DNA of 64,000 nt from Sulfurovum xiamenensis (GTDB lineage Bacteria; Campylobacterota; Campylobacteria; Campylobacterales; Sulfurovaceae): positions 1 through 64,000 of the forward strand of contig NZ_JAQIBC010000003.1 of NCBI RefSeq assembly GCF_030347995.1. The letters are read 5' to 3'. Position numbers and translations under genes: made by a program. Within the stretch, counting starts at the first letter, position 1. Each line of letters opens with the position of its first letter. The notes under the pieces were generated by a model that searched no databases, was not told the origin of the DNA, and worked only from the letters and a program-made list of their open reading frames with translations. This document shows, piece by piece, positions 1 to 7,802 of this stretch.

Positions 1-54
1 CCAACTTTTTTATTGTTTATCTGTTTATTTTACATATGATTTACACTCATGGGT

Positions 55-60
55 TATAAT
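55..60 (+). promoter_or_regulatory. -10 element of first small RNA cassette
   Basis: TATAAT lies seven bases before the first structured RNA cassette, so transcription would start at about 66-68, at the foot of the cassette's closing stem. The second cassette has TAGAAT at 302-307 with the same seven-base spacing. No clear -35 box is visible, which is usual for Campylobacterota sigma-70 promoters. Confidence 0.5.
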
Positions 61-66
61 ACGTGC

Positions 67-150
67 AGAAAAGATAACCATTGTCTTTTAAGAGATCGTG
101 TTTTACTCTTGTCCAATATAAGTAGTCTTCCTTGATATATTGTATCGGTT
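67..150 (+). ncRNA. Candidate small RNA, cassette copy 1
   Basis: No reading frame of note is present. Positions 69-79 (AAAAGATAACC) pair perfectly with 137-147 (GGTTATCTTTT), forming an 11-bp closing stem that runs into a T-rich end, as in a short terminated transcript of about 80 nt. The enclosed core at 99-129 (TGTTTTACTC, TTGTCCAATAT, CTTCCTTG) recurs in copy 2 at 347-385. C/U-rich unpaired stretches resemble anti-Shine-Dalgarno sequences. No known RNA family is recognised; the call rests on structure, duplication and promoter spacing. Confidence 0.5.
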
Positions 151-301
151 ATCTTTTTCTAAAAAATATCTCTCTTTACCTTTATTATTTATATATAGGT
201 CTTCTTTCTTAAGATCTACCTTTTATATCTTTATTTATAAAACATTTAACATTTAAATCTTTGATTAATCCTCTATTTACTCCTCATTAACTCCCATACC
301 T

Positions 302-307
302 TAGAAT
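302..307 (+). promoter_or_regulatory. -10 element of second small RNA cassette
   Basis: TAGAAT is followed after seven bases by GAAAGGCAGCC, matching the arrangement TATAAT, seven bases, GAAAAGATAACC in front of copy 1. The promoter therefore seems to have been duplicated together with the RNA. Confidence 0.45.
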
Positions 308-313
308 ACTTCG

Positions 314-411
314 AGAAAGGCAGCCAATCTCCCTTTCCAAGAGAATTGTTTTACTCCTTGTCCAATATTTGTAATAACTTCCTTGTCTCGTGGTCCATCG
401 GCTGACTTTTT
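314..411 (+). ncRNA. Candidate small RNA, cassette copy 2
   Basis: This is a diverged tandem copy of 67-150. The closing stem is CAGCC (321-325) with GGCTG (400-404), followed by a run of T. Relative to copy 1, two stem pairs change on both sides (A-T to G-C and T-A to C-G) while pairing is kept, which is the signature of a selected structure. The core at 347-385 keeps TGTTTTACTCCTTGTCCAAT and ACTTCCTTG. TGTTTTACTCCTT (347-359) is complementary, with one bulged base, to AAGGAGTAAACA at 615-626, the ribosome binding site and first start-codon base of the downstream porin. Confidence 0.5.
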
Positions 412-415
412 TACT

Positions 416-460
416 GAAGAGCCTTCACTTCCTCCCTTTTTAATTTCCCTTAGGCTCTTC
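416..460 (+). other. Hairpin with C/U-rich 27-nt loop
   Basis: GAAGAGCCT (416-424) pairs perfectly with AGGCTCTTC (452-460). The loop is almost pure pyrimidine and contains TTCCTCCC, which resembles an anti-Shine-Dalgarno sequence. It lies just after small RNA copy 2 and 166 bases before the porin start codon. It could be a read-through extension of copy 2, a separate RNA or a 5' leader element of the porin. No run of T follows directly. Confidence 0.4.
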
Positions 461-625
461 ATCTATATTTACCCCTTTTTTACGAGACTTTTTATAACAT
501 TTATAACATAATGTTAACTAACGATAAAATATTTTAAAAATTTACTTTTTTAAGTCTAAAATCAGTCTAGATGGTCTAAACTAACCGTTACATGTTTTGG
601 ACAAACATAAATTAAAGGAGTAAAC

Positions 626-2152
626 ATGAAGAAAATAATAACAGCATCACTTGTTGCAGCATTAGCAGTAACTAGTGTTCAAGCGGAATCTACGTCAGAT
701 AGAATAGATTCATTAGAGAAAAAGCTTAAAAAGCTAAACAAAAAGATCAATGAAGTAAAAGCACATGATGCAGGCGATAACATCAAATGGGGTGTTGATA
801 TGAGAACATCATATGATAATATCAACTATGATATGGCTGATGGTTCTACACGAAGTAAAGATAACCTTTACAGCTACAGACTTTGGTTAAATATGGCGTA
901 TGCTCCAGATGCAAACAATGTATTTAAAGGGCAGCTTTCTATGAATAAAGCTATGGGTGCGAGTTTTGACAATCCTATGATGCGTCCGTATGATGCATTT
1001 GACTGGACAACAAATGAAGCATTAAGAGATACTACACTTAGAGTAAGACAAGCATACTGGTTATACCTTGGTGAGAAAGCATTTGGTGCAGATATCCCTT
1101 GGACATTTTCAATCGGTAGAAGACCATCAACAAATGGTTTTCTTGCTAACTTGTCTCAAGACGATGCAGCTGCGTCTCCACTAGGGCATATCATTAATGT
1201 TGAATATGATGGTTTGAGCTCTAAGCTTGATCTTTCTAAAGTAACAGGTGTTCCAGGAATGTCTATCAAATTATGTATGGGGAATGGTTCTACTAATGCA
1301 ACACCATTGATCGGTACTCCATCTCCAAATGCTGATGTTGAAGCAAATGGAATGGAAGATATTCAACTGGCTGGGTTTATCGCTGAACCATACAATGATG
1401 GTCAGATTATTACTAAGGCCCTTTGGTTTAAAGCATTTGACCTTCCTGATCTAATTGATCCAATGGCGATGTCACCAATTAATATGGATGGAACAATCAA
1501 CCCATTATTTGGTGCTATGCAACAAGTTGGTAACATTGAAGGTGGAGCATTCTCAGCGTTAATTGACGGTCTTGCTGAAGAGGGTTATTTTGCAGACGCA
1601 AAAGTATTCGGTTCAATTGCGTATACTAAAACTGACCCAGATGCTGGTAGTTCTATGTTAGGTTCAGTAGATAGCGAAACAGGGACTTCTTACTGGTTTG
1701 GTGCATATCTTCCAGTAACAGATGGTGAGAATAACTACGGTAGACTTGGACTTGAGTATAACCACGGTTCAAAATACTGGAGACCATTTACATATGCTGA
1801 AGACACAATGGCTGGTTCTAAGATGGCTGTAAGAGGTGATGCGTTTGAAGCTAACTATACTTACCAGATCAATGAGGCACTTAGTATGCAACTTAGATAT
1901 GTAAAAATGGACTATGACTATACAGGTAGTAACGGATTCTTTGGAAGTTCTACAGGTACTCCAGTCAAAATTGATGATCTTAAACAATGGGCGGCAGGTG
2001 CACAAACTTATTTGGCTAATGGAGGAGATGGTTCATTTGATCCAAACGCTCCAACTGCTAATGAGTTACAGGCAATGCAAACTATTGGATGGGCTCAAAA
2101 TACTGTTGAAACAGCTGAAGACTTTAGATTCTACATCAGATATAGATTCTAA
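626..2152 (+). CDS. DUF3373-type outer membrane porin
   Basis: A 508-residue outer membrane protein that probably forms a channel. Residues 1-20 are a Sec signal peptide ending VQA. Residues 22-46 are a Lys/Glu-rich coiled coil, as in porins that anchor to the cell wall. The rest alternates short polar and aromatic strands typical of a beta barrel, and the last residues (RFYIRYRF) end in Phe, the usual outer membrane insertion signal. The pattern fits the DUF3373 family common in Campylobacterota. The ATG has a strong ribosome site (AAAGGAG) six bases upstream. That site is complementary to the core of the upstream small RNA cassettes. Substrate unknown. Confidence 0.8.
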   Translation: MKKIITASLVAALAVTSVQAESTSDRIDSLEKKLKKLNKKINEVKAHDAGDNIKWGVDMRTSYDNINYDMADGSTRSKDNLYSYRLWLNMAYAPDANNVFKGQLSMNKAMGASFDNPMMRPYDAFDWTTNEALRDTTLRVRQAYWLYLGEKAFGADIPWTFSIGRRPSTNGFLANLSQDDAAASPLGHIINVEYDGLSSKLDLSKVTGVPGMSIKLCMGNGSTNATPLIGTPSPNADVEANGMEDIQLAGFIAEPYNDGQIITKALWFKAFDLPDLIDPMAMSPINMDGTINPLFGAMQQVGNIEGGAFSALIDGLAEEGYFADAKVFGSIAYTKTDPDAGSSMLGSVDSETGTSYWFGAYLPVTDGENNYGRLGLEYNHGSKYWRPFTYAEDTMAGSKMAVRGDAFEANYTYQINEALSMQLRYVKMDYDYTGSNGFFGSSTGTPVKIDDLKQWAAGAQTYLANGGDGSFDPNAPTANELQAMQTIGWAQNTVETAEDFRFYIRYRF

Positions 2153-2158
2153 TATTAC

Positions 2159-2184
2159 TTAACAAAGGGATTCCCCTTTGTTAA
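2159..2184 (+). terminator. Intrinsic terminator after porin
   Basis: TTAACAAAGGG pairs with CCCTTTGTTAA around a four-base loop seven bases after the stop codon. The T-rich stretch comes somewhat later, so termination may be partial. Confidence 0.6.
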
Positions 2185-2321
2185 CCCTTCATTCTTTAAA
2201 TTTTTCCACACATAATCCACTTTTTTTCTTTATCTTATTACACATAAAATTATTAATTGAAATTAAATGAAGTTCAGTTATAATAATGGCCATGTATAAA
2301 ACACACACAAAAAGGACTACA

Positions 2322-3299
2322 ATGAAACACTTCACAAAATTGCTACTTGCAATGGTTGTTACGATGGGAATGGTAACGGGAACTGTTGCAAATGACACAA
2401 AAGCTACACACAATGTAACGATCTTGACAGCAGACAACAGCGACGGTAAGATCACACCTAAAACGATCGCAGCGGCATTTGAAAAAGCAGGTTTTTTCAT
2501 CAATGACAACAGAGATATGACAGCACCATGGAAAAAACAGATCAAAGATGGTACAAAAAACTTTGATACGCTTGACTTTGATGTTTATAACCTCTTTACG
2601 ATCTTTAAAAAAGATGTAGTGGTAAAATTGGGTCAAAAATACCCGAATATCGGTCTTTTCTCTCCAATGAGTATGTCTATCTGGGCAAAAAAAGGGTCAA
2701 AAACAATTTCTGTCTCTTCTTTGAGTGCTGCAGCAATGGCAGAGATCATGGGCGTTCCTGCGGATGATGCAGAGCTAGTTGCATACGGAAAGCTTGTGGA
2801 AGAGACGCTTAGAGCTGCACTTCCAAATGCAAAAGTAGAAACAGTATCTTATGAGATGAAACAGCCGGAAGGTCCACTTGTTTCAACAGCACAATTTGCT
2901 ATGGATCCTGATGGAGACTGGGAAGAGATCAAAGAAGAGTTCCAGGCTGCTTTTGAGCAAGAATTGATCCCGGCTATGTTCATCAATGCAGGATTTAATG
3001 ACCTTAACTATGATATGGAAGAGAGTGGTTTTGAAGGGTATACTTTTTATGACGTATACTCTATCTGTTACCTAGAAGTGATCTATACAGTGGCTAAAAC
3101 ACACCCTGAAGCAGGAGCATTCGCGCCTTGTTCAATGTATATGTATCAAAAAAGAGGAACACATACTATGGAGATCGGATTCCCTTCAGTGTATAACTGG
3201 ATAGCATCATTAGCGATCGAAGATAAAGCGTCTCATGATATTCTACTCATGGCACAGAAAAAAATGGAAGATATACTTAAAAAGCTTACAGCTAAGTAA
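2322..3299 (+). CDS. Exported protein with two DUF302-like repeats
   Basis: A 325-residue secreted protein of unknown function. I chose the ATG at 2322, which has AAGGA nine bases upstream and is followed directly by a signal peptide (MKHFTKLLLAMVVTMGMVTG); an in-frame ATG at 2286 would add twelve polar residues. Two related halves are visible: residues about 30-135 (FEKAGFFINDN, then GLFSPMSMSIWAKKG) and 190-320 (INAGFNDLNYDME, then GAFAPCSMYMYQKRG). Both resemble the DUF302 fold, in which the second half usually keeps an L-P-C-R type motif; here it is F-A-P-C-S. The neighbours (porin, sox genes) suggest an envelope role; nothing more can be said. Confidence 0.6.
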   Translation: MKHFTKLLLAMVVTMGMVTGTVANDTKATHNVTILTADNSDGKITPKTIAAAFEKAGFFINDNRDMTAPWKKQIKDGTKNFDTLDFDVYNLFTIFKKDVVVKLGQKYPNIGLFSPMSMSIWAKKGSKTISVSSLSAAAMAEIMGVPADDAELVAYGKLVEETLRAALPNAKVETVSYEMKQPEGPLVSTAQFAMDPDGDWEEIKEEFQAAFEQELIPAMFINAGFNDLNYDMEESGFEGYTFYDVYSICYLEVIYTVAKTHPEAGAFAPCSMYMYQKRGTHTMEIGFPSVYNWIASLAIEDKASHDILLMAQKKMEDILKKLTAK

Positions 3300-3311
3300 T
3301 CAAGATATTTC

Positions 3312-3331
3312 TAGAGGGCAACTGCCCTCTA
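3312..3331. terminator. Bidirectional hairpin between convergent genes
   Basis: TAGAGGGCA and TGCCCTCTA form a 9-bp inverted repeat between the convergent DUF302 and MOSC genes. No long T run is present on either side. Confidence 0.45.
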
Positions 3332-3358
3332 ATCTAACTACATTATAAAACATACCTC

Positions 3359-3796
3359 TTAACTTAAAAGAGTTATTTCATCACCTTTTTTAATCATACC
3401 CCCCTCAATCACTTTAGCAAAAATACCCCTGTCATCTTTAAGCAGTGTAGGTAGATTCTCATCAATTTTTGAAAGATGATCGCACATCGTACAGTTTTGG
3501 CTGATCTCCAAAATCGCTTCACCGATACGGAGTTTATCTCCTGGTATAAGATGGTAAGGATTGTAGTCCATCAAGATGTTTTCTCCCAATGAACCAAAAG
3601 GAAAAGTGATGTTATGTTTGCTGGCTAAGGCATAACTCGCTTCTGATGTAAGCAGTACGGATCTGTTGATATTTGTATCATAATACTTATCTTCTATGAT
3701 ACCTTTTGGATCCAGGTTAAATAACTCTTTTTCAATGCGAGTAGAAGAGCCTTGTACAGATATAAAAAGAGTTGTTACTTTTCCTACATTTTTCAT
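3359..3796 (-). CDS. MOSC domain protein
   Basis: A 145-residue stand-alone MOSC domain, a fold that binds molybdenum cofactor-borne sulfur through a conserved Cys. Visible family features are GSLGENILMD (residues about 67-76), PGDKLRIGEAILEISQNCTMCDH with two cysteines near 100-105, and a C-terminal KKGDEITLL strand. The ATG at 3796 follows AGGAG by seven bases; a TTG one codon upstream is less likely. Together with moaC, moaDE and moeA elsewhere in the window it fits an organism that makes molybdopterin for SoxC. The actual substrate is not predictable. Confidence 0.8.
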   Translation of the reverse strand: MKNVGKVTTLFISVQGSSTRIEKELFNLDPKGIIEDKYYDTNINRSVLLTSEASYALASKHNITFPFGSLGENILMDYNPYHLIPGDKLRIGEAILEISQNCTMCDHLSKIDENLPTLLKDDRGIFAKVIEGGMIKKGDEITLLS

Positions 3797-3928
3797 CAAC
3801 GTGCTCCTCTTTAGTTTTTTAGAATTGTACCATAAAGATTTTATAGAGGCTGACCTGATGGTTTGTGTCAGAAAACTTAAAGCTCTTTTATATTATCTTT
3901 AATCAATATTTGATTTTTAGGGGTTTCA

Positions 3929-4366
3929 GTGAGTACAAGCAGTGAAGAGAGAATAGAACAGTTCTATAGTATGGTGGAAGAGAATATAGAGAATGGTATG
4001 CTCTACAGGGATGCCATAGAGTTGGCAGCAGTGACGGTAGGCGGTCTTATCACCGCTAAAGTGTCCCAGGCGATGGCCAAGTACCAAGAGGCGATTCACC
4101 CGCAGTCTCATCTGTCCCAAGAGGAAGATAAAGATGCCTTGGCACTCTTAAGCATGGGCGTACTTTGGGATAATACCTATTTTAATCCGATAGAGCCGGA
4201 TGCATCGACACCTTTGGAAAACACTCTGGCCGAGTCGATCTATTTTATCATGAAGTATGGGAAAGAAGAAGATGGATTAAACAAGGCATTAGAAGCGAAT
4301 GAGAAGTGTGCAGGTGATGTGGAATCACGTGCCAAGGCTATACGGAGAGTTTTGGAAAAAGTATGA
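3929..4366 (+). CDS. Conserved-looking hypothetical protein
   Basis: A 145-residue soluble, probably all-helical, acidic protein that I do not recognise. It starts with GTG after AGGGGT. No signal peptide, membrane segment or metal motif is visible; a single Cys lies near residue 127. Its ATGA stop/start overlap of four bases with the next gene (SoxY-like) suggests translational coupling and a shared role, perhaps as a cytoplasmic partner of the exported product. Confidence 0.5.
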   Translation: MSTSSEERIEQFYSMVEENIENGMLYRDAIELAAVTVGGLITAKVSQAMAKYQEAIHPQSHLSQEEDKDALALLSMGVLWDNTYFNPIEPDASTPLENTLAESIYFIMKYGKEEDGLNKALEANEKCAGDVESRAKAIRRVLEKV

Positions 4367-4830
4367 ATCGACGTCATTTTTTAGTTTTTAGTTTTTGTAT
4401 TTTCCCCTATGCCGGAGAGGTGTTCGCGGTAGATTACAGAAAGCGTAATCCCCTCGCATGGAAAGCCTCTTCGATCAATGATGCAGCTATGGAACTGTAT
4501 GGAAGAGAAAAATTTGCAACGATTCAAAAAAGTACAGCTATAGAACTTATTGTCCCTCGAGGTATCGTTAGGGATCCAGAAAACATCCCGATCACCATAC
4601 GTTCATCACTCCAAGCAAAAACCCTTGCTATTTTCCAGGATGCCAATCCTAAGAGTCTGGTCGCCGTCTTTGATATCAATGAAGAGAGTGTGATCGAGTA
4701 TGAGCTGAATATAATCATGGAGTTTAAGGGAACTGTTTTTGCGGTACTTGAAGGGTTGGATGGGAAACTCTATTACACGCGTGAATATATTGAGGTACTC
4801 CACTTAAGCTGTATGGGTTCCGGAGAGTAA
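4363..4830 (+). CDS. Divergent SoxY-like protein
   Basis: A 155-residue exported protein that aligns along its length with the canonical SoxY encoded at 7803. Shared blocks include RRxF near the N-terminus, PLAWKASSINDAAMELYG against PDTWTAHTVADAVKALYG, IPITIRSSLQAKTLAIFQDANP against IPVTVESDIAAKTVALFQDVNP, and a final EGLDGKLYYTREYIEV strand. SoxY proteins carry sulfur intermediates on the Cys of a flexible C-terminal GGCGG-type tail. Here the tail reads LSCMGSGE: one Cys is kept, but the two preceding glycines are Leu-Ser and three extra residues follow the region. It may bind a different partner or substrate, or have lost carrier function. It lies 267 bases upstream of soxC in the same direction. 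Confidence 0.65.
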   Translation: MNRRHFLVFSFCIFPYAGEVFAVDYRKRNPLAWKASSINDAAMELYGREKFATIQKSTAIELIVPRGIVRDPENIPITIRSSLQAKTLAIFQDANPKSLVAVFDINEESVIEYELNIIMEFKGTVFAVLEGLDGKLYYTREYIEVLHLSCMGSGE

Positions 4831-5097
4831 AAAGGTTGCTTGATGTGCTTACAATAATCACTTATTCAGTACTTTAGATCTGTTTTGCAAACCCTATATA
4901 TAATATTTATGATAATTATATAGTTTTTTTATGTTTGTGGTGCATTTTTGTTACAGAGAGAAGATAATTACATAGTTTCTAAGTAGAGATTAATCATTTT
5001 AATCCCTAACTTTTATTTTATTTGAATATAATCTATGGCATATGACGAAATTAAGGGATACATCCTTAGTCATTTTAAAATTAATCAAGGAGGACAA

Positions 5098-6447
5098 ATG
5101 AATAAGATAACTAAAGAAGAGTTTGACGTTGTTTCTGAAGTATCAGAGCAAACATCAAGAAGAAACTTTTTCAAGAAAACAGCAACTTATTCTATGGGCG
5201 CATTAGCTGCAGCTAGTGTTGTCGCACCCGTCACAATAGATGCGAGTGAGCATATTAAAGCAAACCCTGAGGATGATCCAAACATCATGGAAGAGAAACC
5301 ATGGAGTCTTAAGTTTGGTGCACCTGTAACAGAGAACCTATACGGTCAGCCATCACCATATGAGCATCAGGTAACAAGAAGAACAACACCTATTTTGTCT
5401 TCTGGTAACTATAGAGCATCAATTGCGGTAACACCTATTCAGGATCTGAATGGAATTATCACACCAAATGGTCTTTTCTTTAACAGAAATCACGGTGGTA
5501 CACCAACAATCGATCCAAACCAGCATAGACTAATGATTCACGGTCTTGTTGAGAAGCCGATCGTTTTAACAATGGATCAGTTGAAAAGATATCCAAATGT
5601 AAGTAGAGTTCACTTCCTTGAGTGTCCAGCGAACGGTGGGCCGGAGTGGAGAGGACCTCAGTTTAACTCTATCCAATTTGCAAAAGGATTTATGTCTTGT
5701 GCTGAGTGGACTGGTGTTTACATCAAAGATATTCTTAAAGACCTTGGTCTTAAGCCAGAGGCACAATGGATGCTTGCAGAGGGTATAGATAACTCTCATA
5801 TGGGTAGAACTATCCCTGTAGATAAAGTACTTGATGATGCAATGATCGTTTGGGGACAAAATGGTGAAGCATTACGTCCAGAGCAAGGGTACCCGATCAG
5901 AATCGTTGTTCCAGGTTGGGAAGCAAACTTATGTGTAAAATGGTTGGCTAGACTTGAGTTCGCAGCAGAGCCATTCTTTGCGAAAGAAGAGACATCTAAA
6001 TATACAGCATTGAAGCATACTGGTAAAGCGATACAACACTTCTACGCAAACGAAGTAAACTCTGTTATTACTTCACCATGTCCTGAGAAACCATGGACAG
6101 ACCTTAAAAAAGGTGATATGGTAGAGATCGAAGGACTTGCATGGTCTGGTATGGGAACAATCTCAACTGTTGATGTATCATTCGATGGCGGTAAAAACTG
6201 GGTAGAAGCATCATTGAAAGGTCTAGTACTTGATAGAGCTTGGACTAGATTCTCTATTATGCATGAATATACAGGTGAGCCTATGCTCCTTAGTTCACGT
6301 GCTTCAGATGACGCAGGACACATTCAGCCAACAGTGAAAAATGAAAGAGCTGCGGTAGGAATCGAAGGTGTTTACCATAGAAATGGTATCCATACATGGG
6401 AAATAGATGCAAAAGGAGAGGTTACAAATGTACAAATCTTATCATAA
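5098..6447 (+). CDS. soxC: Sulfane dehydrogenase SoxC, molybdenum subunit
   Basis: A 449-residue periplasmic molybdopterin enzyme. With SoxD it oxidises SoxY-bound sulfane sulfur during thiosulfate oxidation. The ATG at 5098 follows AAGGAGGA and leads into a Tat signal (SRRNFFKKT, residues 20-28), as expected for a cofactor-loaded exported enzyme; the in-frame ATG at 5035 is upstream of the ribosome site. The molybdenum-ligating Cys is in HFLECPANGG (about residue 176), followed by SCAEWTGV and, towards the C-terminus, a dimerisation domain (DVSFDGGKNWVEA). Its 3' end overlaps soxD by 20 bases. The molybdopterin genes later in the window would supply its cofactor. Confidence 0.93.
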   Translation: MNKITKEEFDVVSEVSEQTSRRNFFKKTATYSMGALAAASVVAPVTIDASEHIKANPEDDPNIMEEKPWSLKFGAPVTENLYGQPSPYEHQVTRRTTPILSSGNYRASIAVTPIQDLNGIITPNGLFFNRNHGGTPTIDPNQHRLMIHGLVEKPIVLTMDQLKRYPNVSRVHFLECPANGGPEWRGPQFNSIQFAKGFMSCAEWTGVYIKDILKDLGLKPEAQWMLAEGIDNSHMGRTIPVDKVLDDAMIVWGQNGEALRPEQGYPIRIVVPGWEANLCVKWLARLEFAAEPFFAKEETSKYTALKHTGKAIQHFYANEVNSVITSPCPEKPWTDLKKGDMVEIEGLAWSGMGTISTVDVSFDGGKNWVEASLKGLVLDRAWTRFSIMHEYTGEPMLLSSRASDDAGHIQPTVKNERAAVGIEGVYHRNGIHTWEIDAKGEVTNVQILS

Positions 6448-7702
6448 AAAAATTGTTGCAAGTACACTGCTTGCATCAGTAGTATTTTTAGGAACAGCTT
6501 GTAATGCATCTAACGGTACAAAAGATACAGCTGGAGCAAATCCTGCAACTGAAACAAAAAGTGTAGCAGCAAATACTACAATGAATACAGAAGGTTTCAC
6601 TCAAAGAGAAATAGATGCTGTAGGTCCAGCAAACGCTTTAGTCTCTGACAGTGTTAAGAAAACATATGAGCATAATAATAAACTTGTAGTTGATGGTGGG
6701 GTAACTTATCCAAGTGTAAATGGTAAAAGAGGTGCGTATTATGTCAATGATGCAGCACACTCAACGCCATTCAACAAAGGTAAAGTAGCGACTGCGAATG
6801 AGCAAAAAGCTTGGGATATCGATGTAATGCCAGACGGTACAGGTCTTCCTGAAGGTTCAGGTACTGTAGAAGAAGGGGATGAACTGTATGAAGAAAAATG
6901 TGCATCTTGTCACGGTGACTTCGGTGCAGGTTCTGGACTTTACCCGAAACTTACTTTGGGTAATTCATATGCATTACAGAAAACAATGAAGAATCAAAGA
7001 GTTAATCCGGATTCTGAAGGTCCTCAGCGTGCATTCGGTCCATACTGGCCATATGCAAGTACATTATGGTGGTACATCAAAACAGGTATGCCTCACCAAG
7101 CACCAATGTCTTTAACTACGGATGAAGTCTATGCATTATCTGCATATATCCTTTACATTAACGAGATGAAGATCGATGGTGAGCTTGTGGATGATGAGTA
7201 TGAACTTGACAGAGAGAAGTTCTTAAAGATCGTTATGCCAAACGTTGATGGTTTTGAGCCAAAGATCACTGGACCAGAAGGTCAAGACTATGCACGTAAA
7301 TACTTCAATAACCCATTGAACTACGGTAACGGTGTAAGATGTATGAAAGACTGTTTTGAAGGTGAGCCTGAAGTGCAGAGAATCGGATTTGAACTTACTG
7401 ACTTTAACCCACCGTTAAGCTCAGAAAAATCATTGCCTGAAGTAGAAGAAGCAGCGCCAGCAGCACCTGGTAAAGATACCTATGAAGCAAGCTGTGCAGT
7501 ATGTCATGCTACAGATGCAATGGGTGCACCTGCAGTAGGTGATAAAGCAGCTTGGGCAGCAGCACTTGAAAAAGGGTTAGACCAAGTATATCACAACGCG
7601 ATCGTTGGAAAAGGTGGTATGCCTCCAAAAGGTGGTGCTATGGACCTTTCAGATGAAAAAATAAAAGAAGTAGTCGATTATATGATCGGAGCAAGTAAAT
7701 AA
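6428..7702 (+). CDS. soxD: Sulfane dehydrogenase SoxD, dihaem cytochrome c subunit
   Basis: A 424-residue periplasmic cytochrome c that accepts electrons from SoxC. The ATG at 6428 follows AGGAGAGG; the N-terminus is a Sec signal peptide ending LGTAC, where a Cys is present but the lipobox is poor. Two haem-binding sites are visible: CASCH at residues 158-162 and CAVCH at 356-360, each with downstream Met-containing loops (for example GGMPPKGG near the end). The arrangement of a larger N-terminal and a smaller C-terminal cytochrome domain, joined by an Ala/Pro/Glu-rich linker at about 337-348, fits SoxD. It overlaps the soxC stop, so the two are probably translationally coupled. Confidence 0.92.
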   Translation: MYKSYHKKIVASTLLASVVFLGTACNASNGTKDTAGANPATETKSVAANTTMNTEGFTQREIDAVGPANALVSDSVKKTYEHNNKLVVDGGVTYPSVNGKRGAYYVNDAAHSTPFNKGKVATANEQKAWDIDVMPDGTGLPEGSGTVEEGDELYEEKCASCHGDFGAGSGLYPKLTLGNSYALQKTMKNQRVNPDSEGPQRAFGPYWPYASTLWWYIKTGMPHQAPMSLTTDEVYALSAYILYINEMKIDGELVDDEYELDREKFLKIVMPNVDGFEPKITGPEGQDYARKYFNNPLNYGNGVRCMKDCFEGEPEVQRIGFELTDFNPPLSSEKSLPEVEEAAPAAPGKDTYEASCAVCHATDAMGAPAVGDKAAWAAALEKGLDQVYHNAIVGKGGMPPKGGAMDLSDEKIKEVVDYMIGASK

Positions 7703-7720
7703 TTGTGACTTATCACAATT
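7701..7720. promoter_or_regulatory. Perfect inverted repeat between soxD and soxY
   Basis: AATTGTGA-CTTA-TCACAATT is a perfect 8-bp inverted repeat with a four-base spacer that includes the last base of the soxD stop codon. It could be an RNA hairpin setting the soxCD to soxYZ ratio, or an operator for a Crp/Fnr-family regulator, whose sites have this shape with N4 or N6 spacing. Confidence 0.4.
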
Positions 7721-7802
7721 ATTTCACAATAGAATAGTAAAATAAAATATCAGGTTGGTTCATCCAGCCTTTTATCTAAATTTTTTATACAAAGGAAATA
7801 AA

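Noticed and set aside
6428-6510. SoxD as a lipoprotein
   Set aside because: A Cys follows the signal peptide (LGTAC), but Gly at -3 breaks the lipobox and SoxD is normally soluble.
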